Positions 16,539 through 24,140 of a DNA stretch of 32,989 nt are shown here, piece after piece (the stretch's first letter is position 1; each line of letters begins with the position of its first letter). The notes under the pieces were generated by a model, which was given only the letters and a program-made list of their open reading frames with translations, made no database searches and had not been told where the DNA came from. The DNA is from Clostridium_AI sp002297865 (lineage in GTDB: Bacteria; Bacillota; Clostridia; Lachnospirales; Lachnospiraceae): NCBI GenBank assembly GCA_937903005.1, contig CALFNR010000158.1, positions 1 through 32,989 of the forward strand. The letters are read 5' to 3'. Position numbers and translations under genes: made by a program.

Positions 16539-17404
16539 TGGATCAAGCTACTAAGCTGAGAAATCTTGTAAAAGGTCAGGAAGAACGAAAGACAGTAGCA
16601 ACTGTAGTTACAGTGACTAGTGGAAAAGGCGGTGTTGGAAAGTCTAATATGTCAGTTAATCTTGCTATCCAGCTGCAGAATCTTGGTAAAAGAGTCATTA
16701 TACTCGATGCAGATTTTGGTTTAGCAAATGTGGAGGTAATGTTTGGAATACGACCAGCTTACAGTCTCGCTGATTTGATGTTCAAAAATAAAGAACTAAA
16801 AGATATTATTTGCCCGGGTCCAAGAGGAATTGGGATTATTTCAGGTGGATCAGGAATCCAGGAGATGGCGAATCTAACAAAATATCAAATAGGAAATCTA
16901 ACCTCAAAACTTTATGAGTTGGATGAACTGGCAGATGTTATCATAATTGATACAGGAGCTGGAATATCAGATGCGGTTTTAGAGTTTGTAACTCATAGTA
17001 CTGAGGTGATATTAGTGGCTACACCAGAACCTACATCAATTACGGATGCTTACGCATTGCTTAAGTCGGTAAATAAGCGAGATGACTTTGATAAAACAAA
17101 ACATATTAAAATGATTACAAATCGTGTTGGAACAGCAAAAGAAGGAAAAGAACTTTTTACAAAATTAGATGTAGTCGTAAAACGTTTTTTAGATGTCGAA
17201 ATTGATTTTCTTGGTGCAGTTCCACAAGATTCAAATGTTTCAAAAGCAGTTATGAGGCAGGTGCCCTTCTCTATTGCATACCCCAATGCGCAGGCAACCA
17301 TAGCTGTTCAGACAATTGCAAATAAGCTCCTCGGCAATACGACATATGCTCAAAAGAACAAAAGAGGTATCACATACTTATTTTCAAAATTTATGCATAA
17401 ATAG
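16538..17404 (+). CDS. flhG: MinD-like ATPase FlhG (YlxH)
   Basis: 288 residues. The N-terminus MDQATKLRNLVKG contains the DQAxxLR motif that activates the FlhF GTPase in this family. The deviant Walker A is SGKGGVGKSN (about 28-37), the switch region is IILDADFGLANVEV, and IIDTGAGIS acts as the Walker B-like element. The C-terminus is basic and amphipathic (ITYLFSKFMHK) and may bind the membrane as in MinD. FlhG limits flagellar number and spacing and helps assemble the C-ring. It overlaps flhF by one base with GGAGG upstream. Confidence 0.94.
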   Translation: MDQATKLRNLVKGQEERKTVATVVTVTSGKGGVGKSNMSVNLAIQLQNLGKRVIILDADFGLANVEVMFGIRPAYSLADLMFKNKELKDIICPGPRGIGIISGGSGIQEMANLTKYQIGNLTSKLYELDELADVIIIDTGAGISDAVLEFVTHSTEVILVATPEPTSITDAYALLKSVNKRDDFDKTKHIKMITNRVGTAKEGKELFTKLDVVVKRFLDVEIDFLGAVPQDSNVSKAVMRQVPFSIAYPNAQATIAVQTIANKLLGNTTYAQKNKRGITYLFSKFMHK

Positions 17405-17427
17405 TAATGGAAAAGGGGAGAGTGCAT

Positions 17428-18198
17428 ATGCTTAGTGACACTGTAAGATTGGGAGATAAGATTAAGATATTTTTTAATGATGGAGAAGAGAATCGGGAGA
17501 AGAAAGCTAGTTATAATAGCAGAATTGTTGAAATTATGGACTCAAATAGAATTAAAGCATCTATGCCTATTATAAACGGTAAATATGTAGTTTTGGATTC
17601 GTTAAAACCATATAATATAGAGTTTATTACAAAGAAAGGCATGTACGGATGTCAGGCAAGAATTGTAAGACGTTTTAAAGAAAAAATGAAGTTTTTCGTT
17701 GTGTTTGAAATGATGTCAGAGCTGGAAAAACTTCAGAGGCGAGAATTTTATCGTCTTGAATGTGTATTTGACATTAAATTCAGACGTTCACTTGATGGTA
17801 ATATATATGAAAAAAATGATGAGGAAGACAAAAAAATTACAACAGAAATTGTAGAGAATGACCAGGAGATTAAGCTTGTTTATGAAAAGAAAAAAGTTCC
17901 ATGGCATGCTGCAATTGTGACAAACATTAGTGGGGGTGGTGTGAGATTTAACTCAAGAGAATTTTTAAGAAAGGGAGAAAATGTACTTCTAAAAATGCAT
18001 CTTAAGTTTGATGATAGCGAAGGAGATTATGAAATACCAGCAAAAGTAATTCATTCATCGGAAGTACCAGAACGCCAAAATATCTTCGAAGCTCGTGTAC
18101 AATTTACAAATATAACAACGAAGGATAGAGAAGCAATTATTCGGTTTGTATTTGATGAAGAGAGAAGAATTAGGCGCAGGAAAAAGGGATTGATGTAA
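17428..18198 (+). CDS. YcgR/MotI-like c-di-GMP receptor with PilZ domain
   Basis: 256 residues from ATG 17428, where GGGGAG sits seven bases upstream; the in-frame ATG at 17407 has no such site. The N-terminal YcgR_N-like beta domain (about 5-98) is followed by a PilZ domain. c-di-GMP binding elements are visible as RREFYR (104-109, RxxxR) and NISGGG (166-171, D/NxSxxG). Between them is an acidic insertion of about 38 residues (121-158). Proteins of this design brake the motor by contacting MotA when c-di-GMP is high (YcgR in enterobacteria, MotI/DgrA in Bacillus). Its place in the operon with motAB fits this role. The function is inferred from family. Confidence 0.88.
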   Translation: MLSDTVRLGDKIKIFFNDGEENREKKASYNSRIVEIMDSNRIKASMPIINGKYVVLDSLKPYNIEFITKKGMYGCQARIVRRFKEKMKFFVVFEMMSELEKLQRREFYRLECVFDIKFRRSLDGNIYEKNDEEDKKITTEIVENDQEIKLVYEKKKVPWHAAIVTNISGGGVRFNSREFLRKGENVLLKMHLKFDDSEGDYEIPAKVIHSSEVPERQNIFEARVQFTNITTKDREAIIRFVFDEERRIRRRKKGLM

Positions 18199-19302
18199 TT
18201 GAAAAAAAATATTTTAATAATAGATGACTCTGCACTTATGAGAAGGGTTCTATCTGATATAATAAATAGTGATCCAAGATTTAAAGTTGCTGACTTAGCA
18301 GTGAATGGCTTGGAGGGTCTTGATTGTTTAATTAAAAATTCGTATGATGCTGTCGTTTTAGACATTAATATGCCTAAGATGAATGGCTTAGAGTTAATGG
18401 AACAAATTAAGAAACATAGAATAAAGACAAAAGTTATCATCGTAAGCACCGTTGCAAAAGAAGGTGCTTACGAAACGATACGAGCACTAGAACTAGGAGC
18501 TTTCGATTTTATTACAAAACCAGAAAGCCTCTATGAGACAAAATCAGATTCTTTTCGTGTAAAGTTATTGAAAACACTGCAATACGCTACTTACAACACG
18601 CTGTTAGAAAAGAAAGATACAATCAGTAATTCTATACAAAAGCATAAAACAACTAGATTAGTTGAAACAGTTCTTGAAAAAAAATCTTCGAAAGTCATTA
18701 AGCCTTTACGTACATCTAAGAATGGCAAAAAGCTGATAGCTTTAGCATGTTCGACGGGAGGACCTAAGGCATTGCAATCTGTAATACCACATTTACCAAA
18801 AAATTTAGATGCTCCAATTTTAATCGTACAACATATGCCTGCGGGATTTACTCATTCCTTAGCGGAAAGGCTGGACGAAATGAGCGAGCTGGATGTTAAA
18901 GAAGCAGAAGCTGGAGATATCCTGGAGCAAGGAAAGGTGTACATTGCAAAAGGTGGAAATCATATGCGAATTCATACGAGTGGTTCTAAATCTATGATTT
19001 CTCTTGATAGTGATCCACCACGCTGTGGATTAAGACCTTGTGCAGATTATATGTATGATTCTTTGAAGAATTCTTGTTATGACGAAATTGTTTGTGTCGT
19101 TTTAACGGGTATGGGTAGCGATGGAACGAAAGGAATCTCAACATTAAGTGAAACCAAAAATATATATGTAATAGCACAGGATATGGAAACTTCAACCGTA
19201 TATGGTATGCCAAAAGCAATCGCCACGGCAGGCTTGGTTGATGAAGTTTTACCGCTAGATAAAATAAAAGATGCTATTACGAAATACGTGGGGGTGCAAT
19301 AG
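18199..19302 (+). CDS. cheB: Chemotaxis methylesterase/glutaminase CheB
   Basis: 367 residues from TTG 18199, immediately after the PilZ gene stop. The N-terminal receiver domain has phosphorylation site D55 (AVVLDINMPKMNG). The C-terminal esterase domain has the catalytic triad S185 (ACSTGGPKAL), H212 (IVQHMPAGFT) and D308 (TGMGSDGTKG). CheB removes methyl groups from chemoreceptors; phosphorylation by CheA activates it. The partner methyltransferase CheR is not in the window. The linker between domains (about 125-175) is lysine-rich and longer than the minimum. Confidence 0.95.
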   Translation: MKKNILIIDDSALMRRVLSDIINSDPRFKVADLAVNGLEGLDCLIKNSYDAVVLDINMPKMNGLELMEQIKKHRIKTKVIIVSTVAKEGAYETIRALELGAFDFITKPESLYETKSDSFRVKLLKTLQYATYNTLLEKKDTISNSIQKHKTTRLVETVLEKKSSKVIKPLRTSKNGKKLIALACSTGGPKALQSVIPHLPKNLDAPILIVQHMPAGFTHSLAERLDEMSELDVKEAEAGDILEQGKVYIAKGGNHMRIHTSGSKSMISLDSDPPRCGLRPCADYMYDSLKNSCYDEIVCVVLTGMGSDGTKGISTLSETKNIYVIAQDMETSTVYGMPKAIATAGLVDEVLPLDKIKDAITKYVGVQ

Positions 19303-19303
19303 A

Positions 19304-21391
19304 ATGGATGTAAGCCAATATTTAGAGATTTTTATTGATGAAACAACAGAGCATTTACAAAGCTTAAATGAGCAGCTTTTGATTCTTGAAAAAGAGCCAG
19401 ACAATACAGATACAATTAATGAGATTTTTCGTGCTGCCCATTCTCTTAAAGGTATGGCAGGTACCATGGGATACAAACGTATGCAACGTTTAACACATGA
19501 CATGGAAAATGTATTTTCTGAGATTCGTAATGGAAAAATGAATGTTACAGCTTATCTTGTAGATACACTTTTTCAAGGTCTGGATGCGCTTGAATCTTAT
19601 TTAACTAATATTCAGGAAACTGCTGATGAAGGAACTGATGACCACCAAGATATCATTGATGCACTTAATAATGTGTTGAGCGAAGGACTTGGTACAGAGA
19701 AGAAAGAGGATGCAAAAGCAAATGATTCCAATGCAGCAAAAGAAGCAGCGCCTATGGAAGAATCAAAGTTATTAGAAAAATACAAAGATTTAACTTTTGC
19801 AGATTATGAAAGACACGCTATGACAAAAGCTGTTGAGGAAGGGCAGAATGTATTTGGTCTAACAGTAGAAATAGCTGATAGCTGTTTATTAAAAGCAGCA
19901 CGTGCCTTCTTAGTATTTAAGGCATTAGAGGAAATCGGAGAAATCATTAAATCCGTTCCTGATGTACAGGACATTGAAGATGAAAAATTTGATTTAGACT
20001 TTAGCCTTGTTTTATTAACTCATAGCAGTATGGAAGAAGTAAAGAATGCTGTTATGAGTGTTTCTGAAATTAAAAATTTAGGAATTGGAACAGTTTCGTT
20101 TGAGACTGTAGAAGAACCAAGTACAGAGGAAAAGGTTGCTTCAAAAGAAGAAACTGTTAAAACTGCGAAAAAGGCAGATACGAAAAAAGAAAAAGCTGCT
20201 GGTGTGCAAGGTAAACAAAGTGGAAAACCAGTTGTCAATCGTTCCGTACGTGTAGATATCGAAAAACTAGACGTTTTAATGAATCTTGTAAGTGAGTTAA
20301 TCATTGCAAAAAATGGTTTAGTTTCAATTGGTGCTTCAGATGGTGAAAATCGAAATGATGCAAGTTTCAACGAACAGATTGAATACTTAGAGCGAGTAAC
20401 TACAAACTTACATGAGTCTGTAATGAAAGTTCGAATGATGCCAATTGAAAGTGTAGTAAACAAATTCCCACGTATGATTCGTGATTTAAATAAAAAGCTG
20501 CATAAAAAAATGGAATTATATATGACTGGTGAAGATACAGAGTTAGATAGAACAGTCATTGATGAAATTGGTGATCCATTGATGCATTTGTTAAGAAATG
20601 CGGCTGACCATGGACTTGAAAGTAATGAAGAACGTGTTGCAGTAGGGAAACCAGAAGTTGGTTCTATCTTCTTAAATGCTTATCAAGATGGTAACAACGT
20701 AGTCATCGAAGTAAGAGATGATGGTGGCGGTATCAATATTGAAAAGGTTAAAAATAAAGCAATTGAAAAAGGCACTGTAACTCCTGAACAGGCAGAAACT
20801 ATGACAGACCAGGATGTGATTGACTTATTATTCCGTCCAAGTTTTTCTACCGCAGAGAAAATCTCTGATGTATCTGGACGTGGTGTTGGTCTTGATGTTG
20901 TTAAGAATAAGATTGAAGGTCTTGGTGGAGATATTGAGTGTAGAACTGTTCTTGGCGAAGGAAGCAACTTCATTATCCGTTTACCATTAACACTAGCTAT
21001 TATCCAGGCATTAATGGTTGAGTTAGGTAATGAAAAATACGCAATTGCCTTAGGAAGCATTCAGACAATTGAGGATATTCCAGTTAATGAAATAAAACAT
21101 GTACAGCAAAGAGAAGTAATTAACTTACGAGATAAAGTAATTCCACTAATCCGTCTCCGTAATGTATTGGATGTAGAACCATCTGAGACAGAGCCAGAAA
21201 GCCTTACTGTTGTCATTGTAGCAAAAGGCGATAAACTTGCAGGTCTTGTTGTAGATAATTTAATTGGACAGCAGGAAATAGTTATTAAGTCCATTGGTAA
21301 ATATATTAATAATAATAAGATTATCAGTGGTGCAACAATTCTTGGTGATGGTGAAGTTGCATTAATCATTGATGCAAATGCATTAGTTTAG
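19304..21391 (+). CDS. cheA: Chemotaxis histidine kinase CheA
   Basis: 695 residues from ATG 19304; an in-frame ATG at 19271 lies inside cheB and lacks a ribosome binding site. Domains in order: HPt/P1 (about 1-110) with phosphorylated H46 in FRAAHSLKGMAGTMG; P2, the CheY/CheB-binding domain (about 180-265); a K/E-rich linker; dimerisation P3 (about 312-385); ATPase P4 with N-box HLLRNAADHGLE (428-439), G1 DDGGGI (472-477) and G2 GRGVGLDVV (525-533); and CheW-like P5 (about 560-695). It phosphorylates CheY and CheB in response to receptors. The start follows GGGGGTG, and cheW lies 13 bases downstream. Confidence 0.96.
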   Translation: MDVSQYLEIFIDETTEHLQSLNEQLLILEKEPDNTDTINEIFRAAHSLKGMAGTMGYKRMQRLTHDMENVFSEIRNGKMNVTAYLVDTLFQGLDALESYLTNIQETADEGTDDHQDIIDALNNVLSEGLGTEKKEDAKANDSNAAKEAAPMEESKLLEKYKDLTFADYERHAMTKAVEEGQNVFGLTVEIADSCLLKAARAFLVFKALEEIGEIIKSVPDVQDIEDEKFDLDFSLVLLTHSSMEEVKNAVMSVSEIKNLGIGTVSFETVEEPSTEEKVASKEETVKTAKKADTKKEKAAGVQGKQSGKPVVNRSVRVDIEKLDVLMNLVSELIIAKNGLVSIGASDGENRNDASFNEQIEYLERVTTNLHESVMKVRMMPIESVVNKFPRMIRDLNKKLHKKMELYMTGEDTELDRTVIDEIGDPLMHLLRNAADHGLESNEERVAVGKPEVGSIFLNAYQDGNNVVIEVRDDGGGINIEKVKNKAIEKGTVTPEQAETMTDQDVIDLLFRPSFSTAEKISDVSGRGVGLDVVKNKIEGLGGDIECRTVLGEGSNFIIRLPLTLAIIQALMVELGNEKYAIALGSIQTIEDIPVNEIKHVQQREVINLRDKVIPLIRLRNVLDVEPSETEPESLTVVIVAKGDKLAGLVVDNLIGQQEIVIKSIGKYINNNKIISGATILGDGEVALIIDANALV

Positions 21392-21404
21392 GAGGTGACA
21401 TTTT

Positions 21405-21866
21405 ATGGATACAAATAAAGTGAATACGGTTGAAGGAAAACAATATATCGTTGTAAGACTTGGAACGGAACAATATGGAATTGATATAAAATATGTAGAC
21501 AATATCGTTAGAATGCAGAGAATAACACGTGTACCAAAAGCACAGCATTATTTCAAAGGTGTTATTAATTTGCGTGGCGAAATTATTCCTGTAATGAGTT
21601 TACGTTTAAAATTTGGTTTAGAAGCCGATGAGTATTCTAATGCAACTAGAATTATTATTATCAAATTAGAAGCGCAATATGCAGTTGGTATCATTGTAGA
21701 TGAAGTCAAAGAAGTTGTAACATTAGATGAAGACTGTATTGAAAAGCCTAATTATGACGGCAATGACGATAAGACTGGATATTTGAGTGGAATTGGAAAA
21801 CATGGAGACAGTTTGATATCCTTATTAAACATTGCCGGTGTAATCGTTGAAAAGGAAGCTCAATAA
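21405..21866 (+). CDS. cheW: Chemotaxis coupling protein CheW
   Basis: 153 residues, a single CheW/SH3-like domain. Signature segments are VVRLGTEQYGIDIKYVDNIV, RVPKAQHYFKGVINLRGEII and ARIIIIKLEAQYAVGIIVDE-like strands. It couples chemoreceptors to CheA through the P5 domain. AGGAGGTGAC precedes ATG 21405. There is no receiver domain, so it is not CheV. Confidence 0.94.
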   Translation: MDTNKVNTVEGKQYIVVRLGTEQYGIDIKYVDNIVRMQRITRVPKAQHYFKGVINLRGEIIPVMSLRLKFGLEADEYSNATRIIIIKLEAQYAVGIIVDEVKEVVTLDEDCIEKPNYDGNDDKTGYLSGIGKHGDSLISLLNIAGVIVEKEAQ

Positions 21867-21878
21867 AGAGGTGAGACA

Positions 21879-22499
21879 GTGTCTAAGTTGAATTTGGAAA
21901 ATATCGGTTCTATGGAATATGATGTTTTACGTGAAATTGGAAATATTGGTGCAGGGAATGCTACAACAGCATTGTCCCAAATGGTAAATGTTAAAATCGA
22001 CATGAAAGTACCTAAAGTAGAATTACTCGAGTTTAAAGAGTTATCAGACATTGTAGGTGGTGCTGAAAGCCTTGTTGTAGGAATTTTACTAACGCTGGAA
22101 GGGGATATTGATGGAACGATGATGTTTATGATGGATAAAATCTCCGCAAGGCACATTGTGAATATGCTTATGAACCTTGATGCGAAAAAGGATGTAGAGG
22201 ACTTTTCAGAGATGGATTTATCTGCCCTCCAGGAAATAGGTAACATCATTGCGGGTGCGTATTTATCCTCACTATCTCAGTTGACGAATATGACCATTAC
22301 GTCTTCCGTTCCATATTTGTCTATTGATATGGCTGGTGCAATCCTTAGTGTTCCAGCTATTGAGTTTGGAAAAGTTGGAGATAAGGCATTGCTGATTCAA
22401 AGCCAGTTTGGCGAAGCGGAAAAAGAAGTAAATGGATACTTTATCTTAATACCGTCGATAAACTCTTATGAAAAAATAATGTCATCATTAGGATTATAG
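21879..22499 (+). CDS. cheC: CheY-P phosphatase CheC
   Basis: 206 residues from GTG 21879, with AAAGAGGTGA upstream. Two complete D/S-x3-E-x2-N-x22-P phosphatase motifs are present. The first lies in DVLREIGNIGAGNATTALSQ and the second in SALQEIGNIIAGAYLSSLSQ, each followed by proline exactly 22 residues after the asparagine. CheC dephosphorylates CheY-P and, bound to CheD, links CheY-P levels to receptor activity. It follows cheW and precedes cheD as in Bacillus. With FliY this gives two CheY-P phosphatases in one operon. Confidence 0.94.
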   Translation: MSKLNLENIGSMEYDVLREIGNIGAGNATTALSQMVNVKIDMKVPKVELLEFKELSDIVGGAESLVVGILLTLEGDIDGTMMFMMDKISARHIVNMLMNLDAKKDVEDFSEMDLSALQEIGNIIAGAYLSSLSQLTNMTITSSVPYLSIDMAGAILSVPAIEFGKVGDKALLIQSQFGEAEKEVNGYFILIPSINSYEKIMSSLGL

Positions 22500-22508
22500 G
22501 AGAGAGTT

Positions 22509-22994
22509 ATGAGTGAAATGATTAGGGTAGGTATGGCTGACCTTAATATATGTACCGCTCCAGATGCAATAACGACACTTGGACTTGGGTCATGTGTAGG
22601 AATTATCCTCTATGACCCAGTCAAAAAAATTGCAGGATTGGCACATATCATGCTGCCTGATAGTACTAAGGTAAAGATGAATGAAAATAAAGCAAAATTT
22701 GCTGATACAGGCATCGAACTTTTATTAAAGGAGCTGGAAAGAGCAGGAGCTAGCCGACACAACTTACTGGCAAAAATTGCAGGTGGTGCACAAATGTTCG
22801 CATTTCGATCTAATAATGATATGCTTCGAATTGGAGAACGGAATGTAGAGGCTACAAAGGCATTATTAAAAATGCTTGGTATACGTATTGTTGCAGAGGA
22901 CACCGGATGTAACTATGGTAGAACAATCGAGTTTTATCCAGAAACCAATGAATTAATTGTTAAAGCAGTAGGGAAAGAAGTTCGAGTTATTTAG
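22509..22994 (+). CDS. cheD: Chemoreceptor glutamine deamidase CheD
   Basis: 161 residues. The family core LGLGSCVGIILYDP contains catalytic Cys29, and AGLAHIMLPDS contains His46. CheD deamidates receptor glutamines and binds CheC, which it stimulates. TAGGAGAGAGTT precedes ATG 22509, nine bases after cheC. Together with CheC and CheB this gives the Bacillus-type multi-pathway adaptation system. Confidence 0.94.
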   Translation: MSEMIRVGMADLNICTAPDAITTLGLGSCVGIILYDPVKKIAGLAHIMLPDSTKVKMNENKAKFADTGIELLLKELERAGASRHNLLAKIAGGAQMFAFRSNNDMLRIGERNVEATKALLKMLGIRIVAEDTGCNYGRTIEFYPETNELIVKAVGKEVRVI

Positions 22995-23027
22995 TTATTA
23001 GGAAAATATGAGACAGGAGTTCATATT

Positions 23028-23336
23028 ATGAGAACAAGATATATTCCAGCAGGAGTAATGTTAATTGCAGGTGCTGTCACATGTATTGTCAGCATTGTGC
23101 AGAATCAAGATATTGTTAAGAGTTTAATTACTTTGTTAGTGGTGCTGATTCTTTTCTATGTAATTGGTCTTGTTGCAAAATTCTTTATAGAAAAAATATT
23201 AAAGGATTTGAAGGAAAATAAAAATCTCCAACAAGTGGATGAAGAAGATGCTTCTAATGACTCAGAGAAAAATTTTGAGGATGGGTCGGCAGATGTTGAA
23301 AATAGTCCCGACATAAATGACAAAAACAGACTATAA
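23028..23336 (+). CDS. Small two-helix membrane protein between cheD and sigD
   Basis: 102 residues that I do not recognise as a named family. Two hydrophobic segments (about 6-24 and 32-54) are separated by a short polar turn (QNQDIVK) and followed by a charged cytoplasmic-looking tail that becomes very acidic (DEEDASNDSEKNFEDG). AGGAG precedes ATG 23028. The codon use and ribosome binding site match the neighbours, and it is packed in the operon 33 bases after cheD and 18 bases before sigD. A role in motility or in SigD control is possible but based only on position. Confidence 0.75.
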   Translation: MRTRYIPAGVMLIAGAVTCIVSIVQNQDIVKSLITLLVVLILFYVIGLVAKFFIEKILKDLKENKNLQQVDEEDASNDSEKNFEDGSADVENSPDINDKNRL

Positions 23337-23354
23337 TTGTTATAGGAGGGTATC

Positions 23355-24110
23355 ATGACCGAAGAGGAAAGATTAAAATTATGGGAGCAGTATTCTAAGA
23401 GCAAAGAACCATCAATCAGGGAACAGTTAATCATTGAATATGCAAACTTGGTGAAAATAGTTGCAGGCAGGCTTAATATGTATCTTGGTTATGCCGTTGA
23501 ACAGGATGATTTAATTGGTTACGGGACATTTGGTCTTATAGATGCTATTGATAAATTTGATTGTTTTAAAGGAATTAAATTTGAAACATATGCAAGTCTT
23601 CGAATCAGAGGTTCCATTTTGGATCAGATAAGAAAAATGGATTGGATTCCTCGTACGCTGAGACAGAAACAAAAGAAGATTAATCAAGCAATGCAGAAGC
23701 TTGAAACGTATAACGGACGTAGAGCTACAGATGAGGAAATTGCTAGCGAACTAGAAATTACGGTAGAAGAATATGAAAAATGGCAGAGTCAGATGAAGAT
23801 TACAAATCTGGTTTCACTGGATGAATTTTTGGAGCAAGGGTCTGAGATACAGCAGCCTGCAAATTCAAGTTCACATTTCGAACAGCCAGAAAAGGTGTTT
23901 GAAAAGCAAGAAATGAAGCAGATTTTAGTGGAAGTATTAGAGACGTTAACTGAAAATGAAAGAAAGGTTATCATTTTATATTACTTCGAAGAACTGACAT
24001 TAAAGGAGATAAGCCATATATTAGAAGTTTCAGAATCGCGTATCTCTCAGCTGCATACAAAAGCACTGCAGAAGATGAAGAAGAAGTTAGGAAACAAAGA
24101 TTTTTTTTAA
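23355..24110 (+). CDS. sigD: Motility sigma factor SigD/FliA (sigma-28)
   Basis: 251 residues. Region 2 includes DDLIGYGTFGLIDAIDKFD and KFETYASLRIRGSILDQIRK, then MDWIPRTLRQKQKK, the FliA/WhiG hallmark. Region 3 (ATDEEIASELEITVEEY) and region 4 with its HTH (LTLKEISHILEVSESRISQL) follow. It directs RNA polymerase to late flagellar and chemotaxis genes. AGGAGGGTATC precedes ATG 23355. Its anti-sigma factor FlgM is not in this window. Its placement near the operon's 3' end matches Bacillus subtilis, where distance from the promoter limits SigD levels. Confidence 0.95.
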   Translation: MTEEERLKLWEQYSKSKEPSIREQLIIEYANLVKIVAGRLNMYLGYAVEQDDLIGYGTFGLIDAIDKFDCFKGIKFETYASLRIRGSILDQIRKMDWIPRTLRQKQKKINQAMQKLETYNGRRATDEEIASELEITVEEYEKWQSQMKITNLVSLDEFLEQGSEIQQPANSSSHFEQPEKVFEKQEMKQILVEVLETLTENERKVIILYYFEELTLKEISHILEVSESRISQLHTKALQKMKKKLGNKDFF

Positions 24111-24140
24111 AGGCAATTAAGCGAGTTAGCAGGTGAAGGT

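Noticed and set aside
20020..20559. 179-codon open frame on the minus strand opposite cheA
   Set aside because: It mirrors the cheA linker and P3 region, is rich in S/F/T as expected from reverse-complemented A-rich codons, and resembles no family I know.
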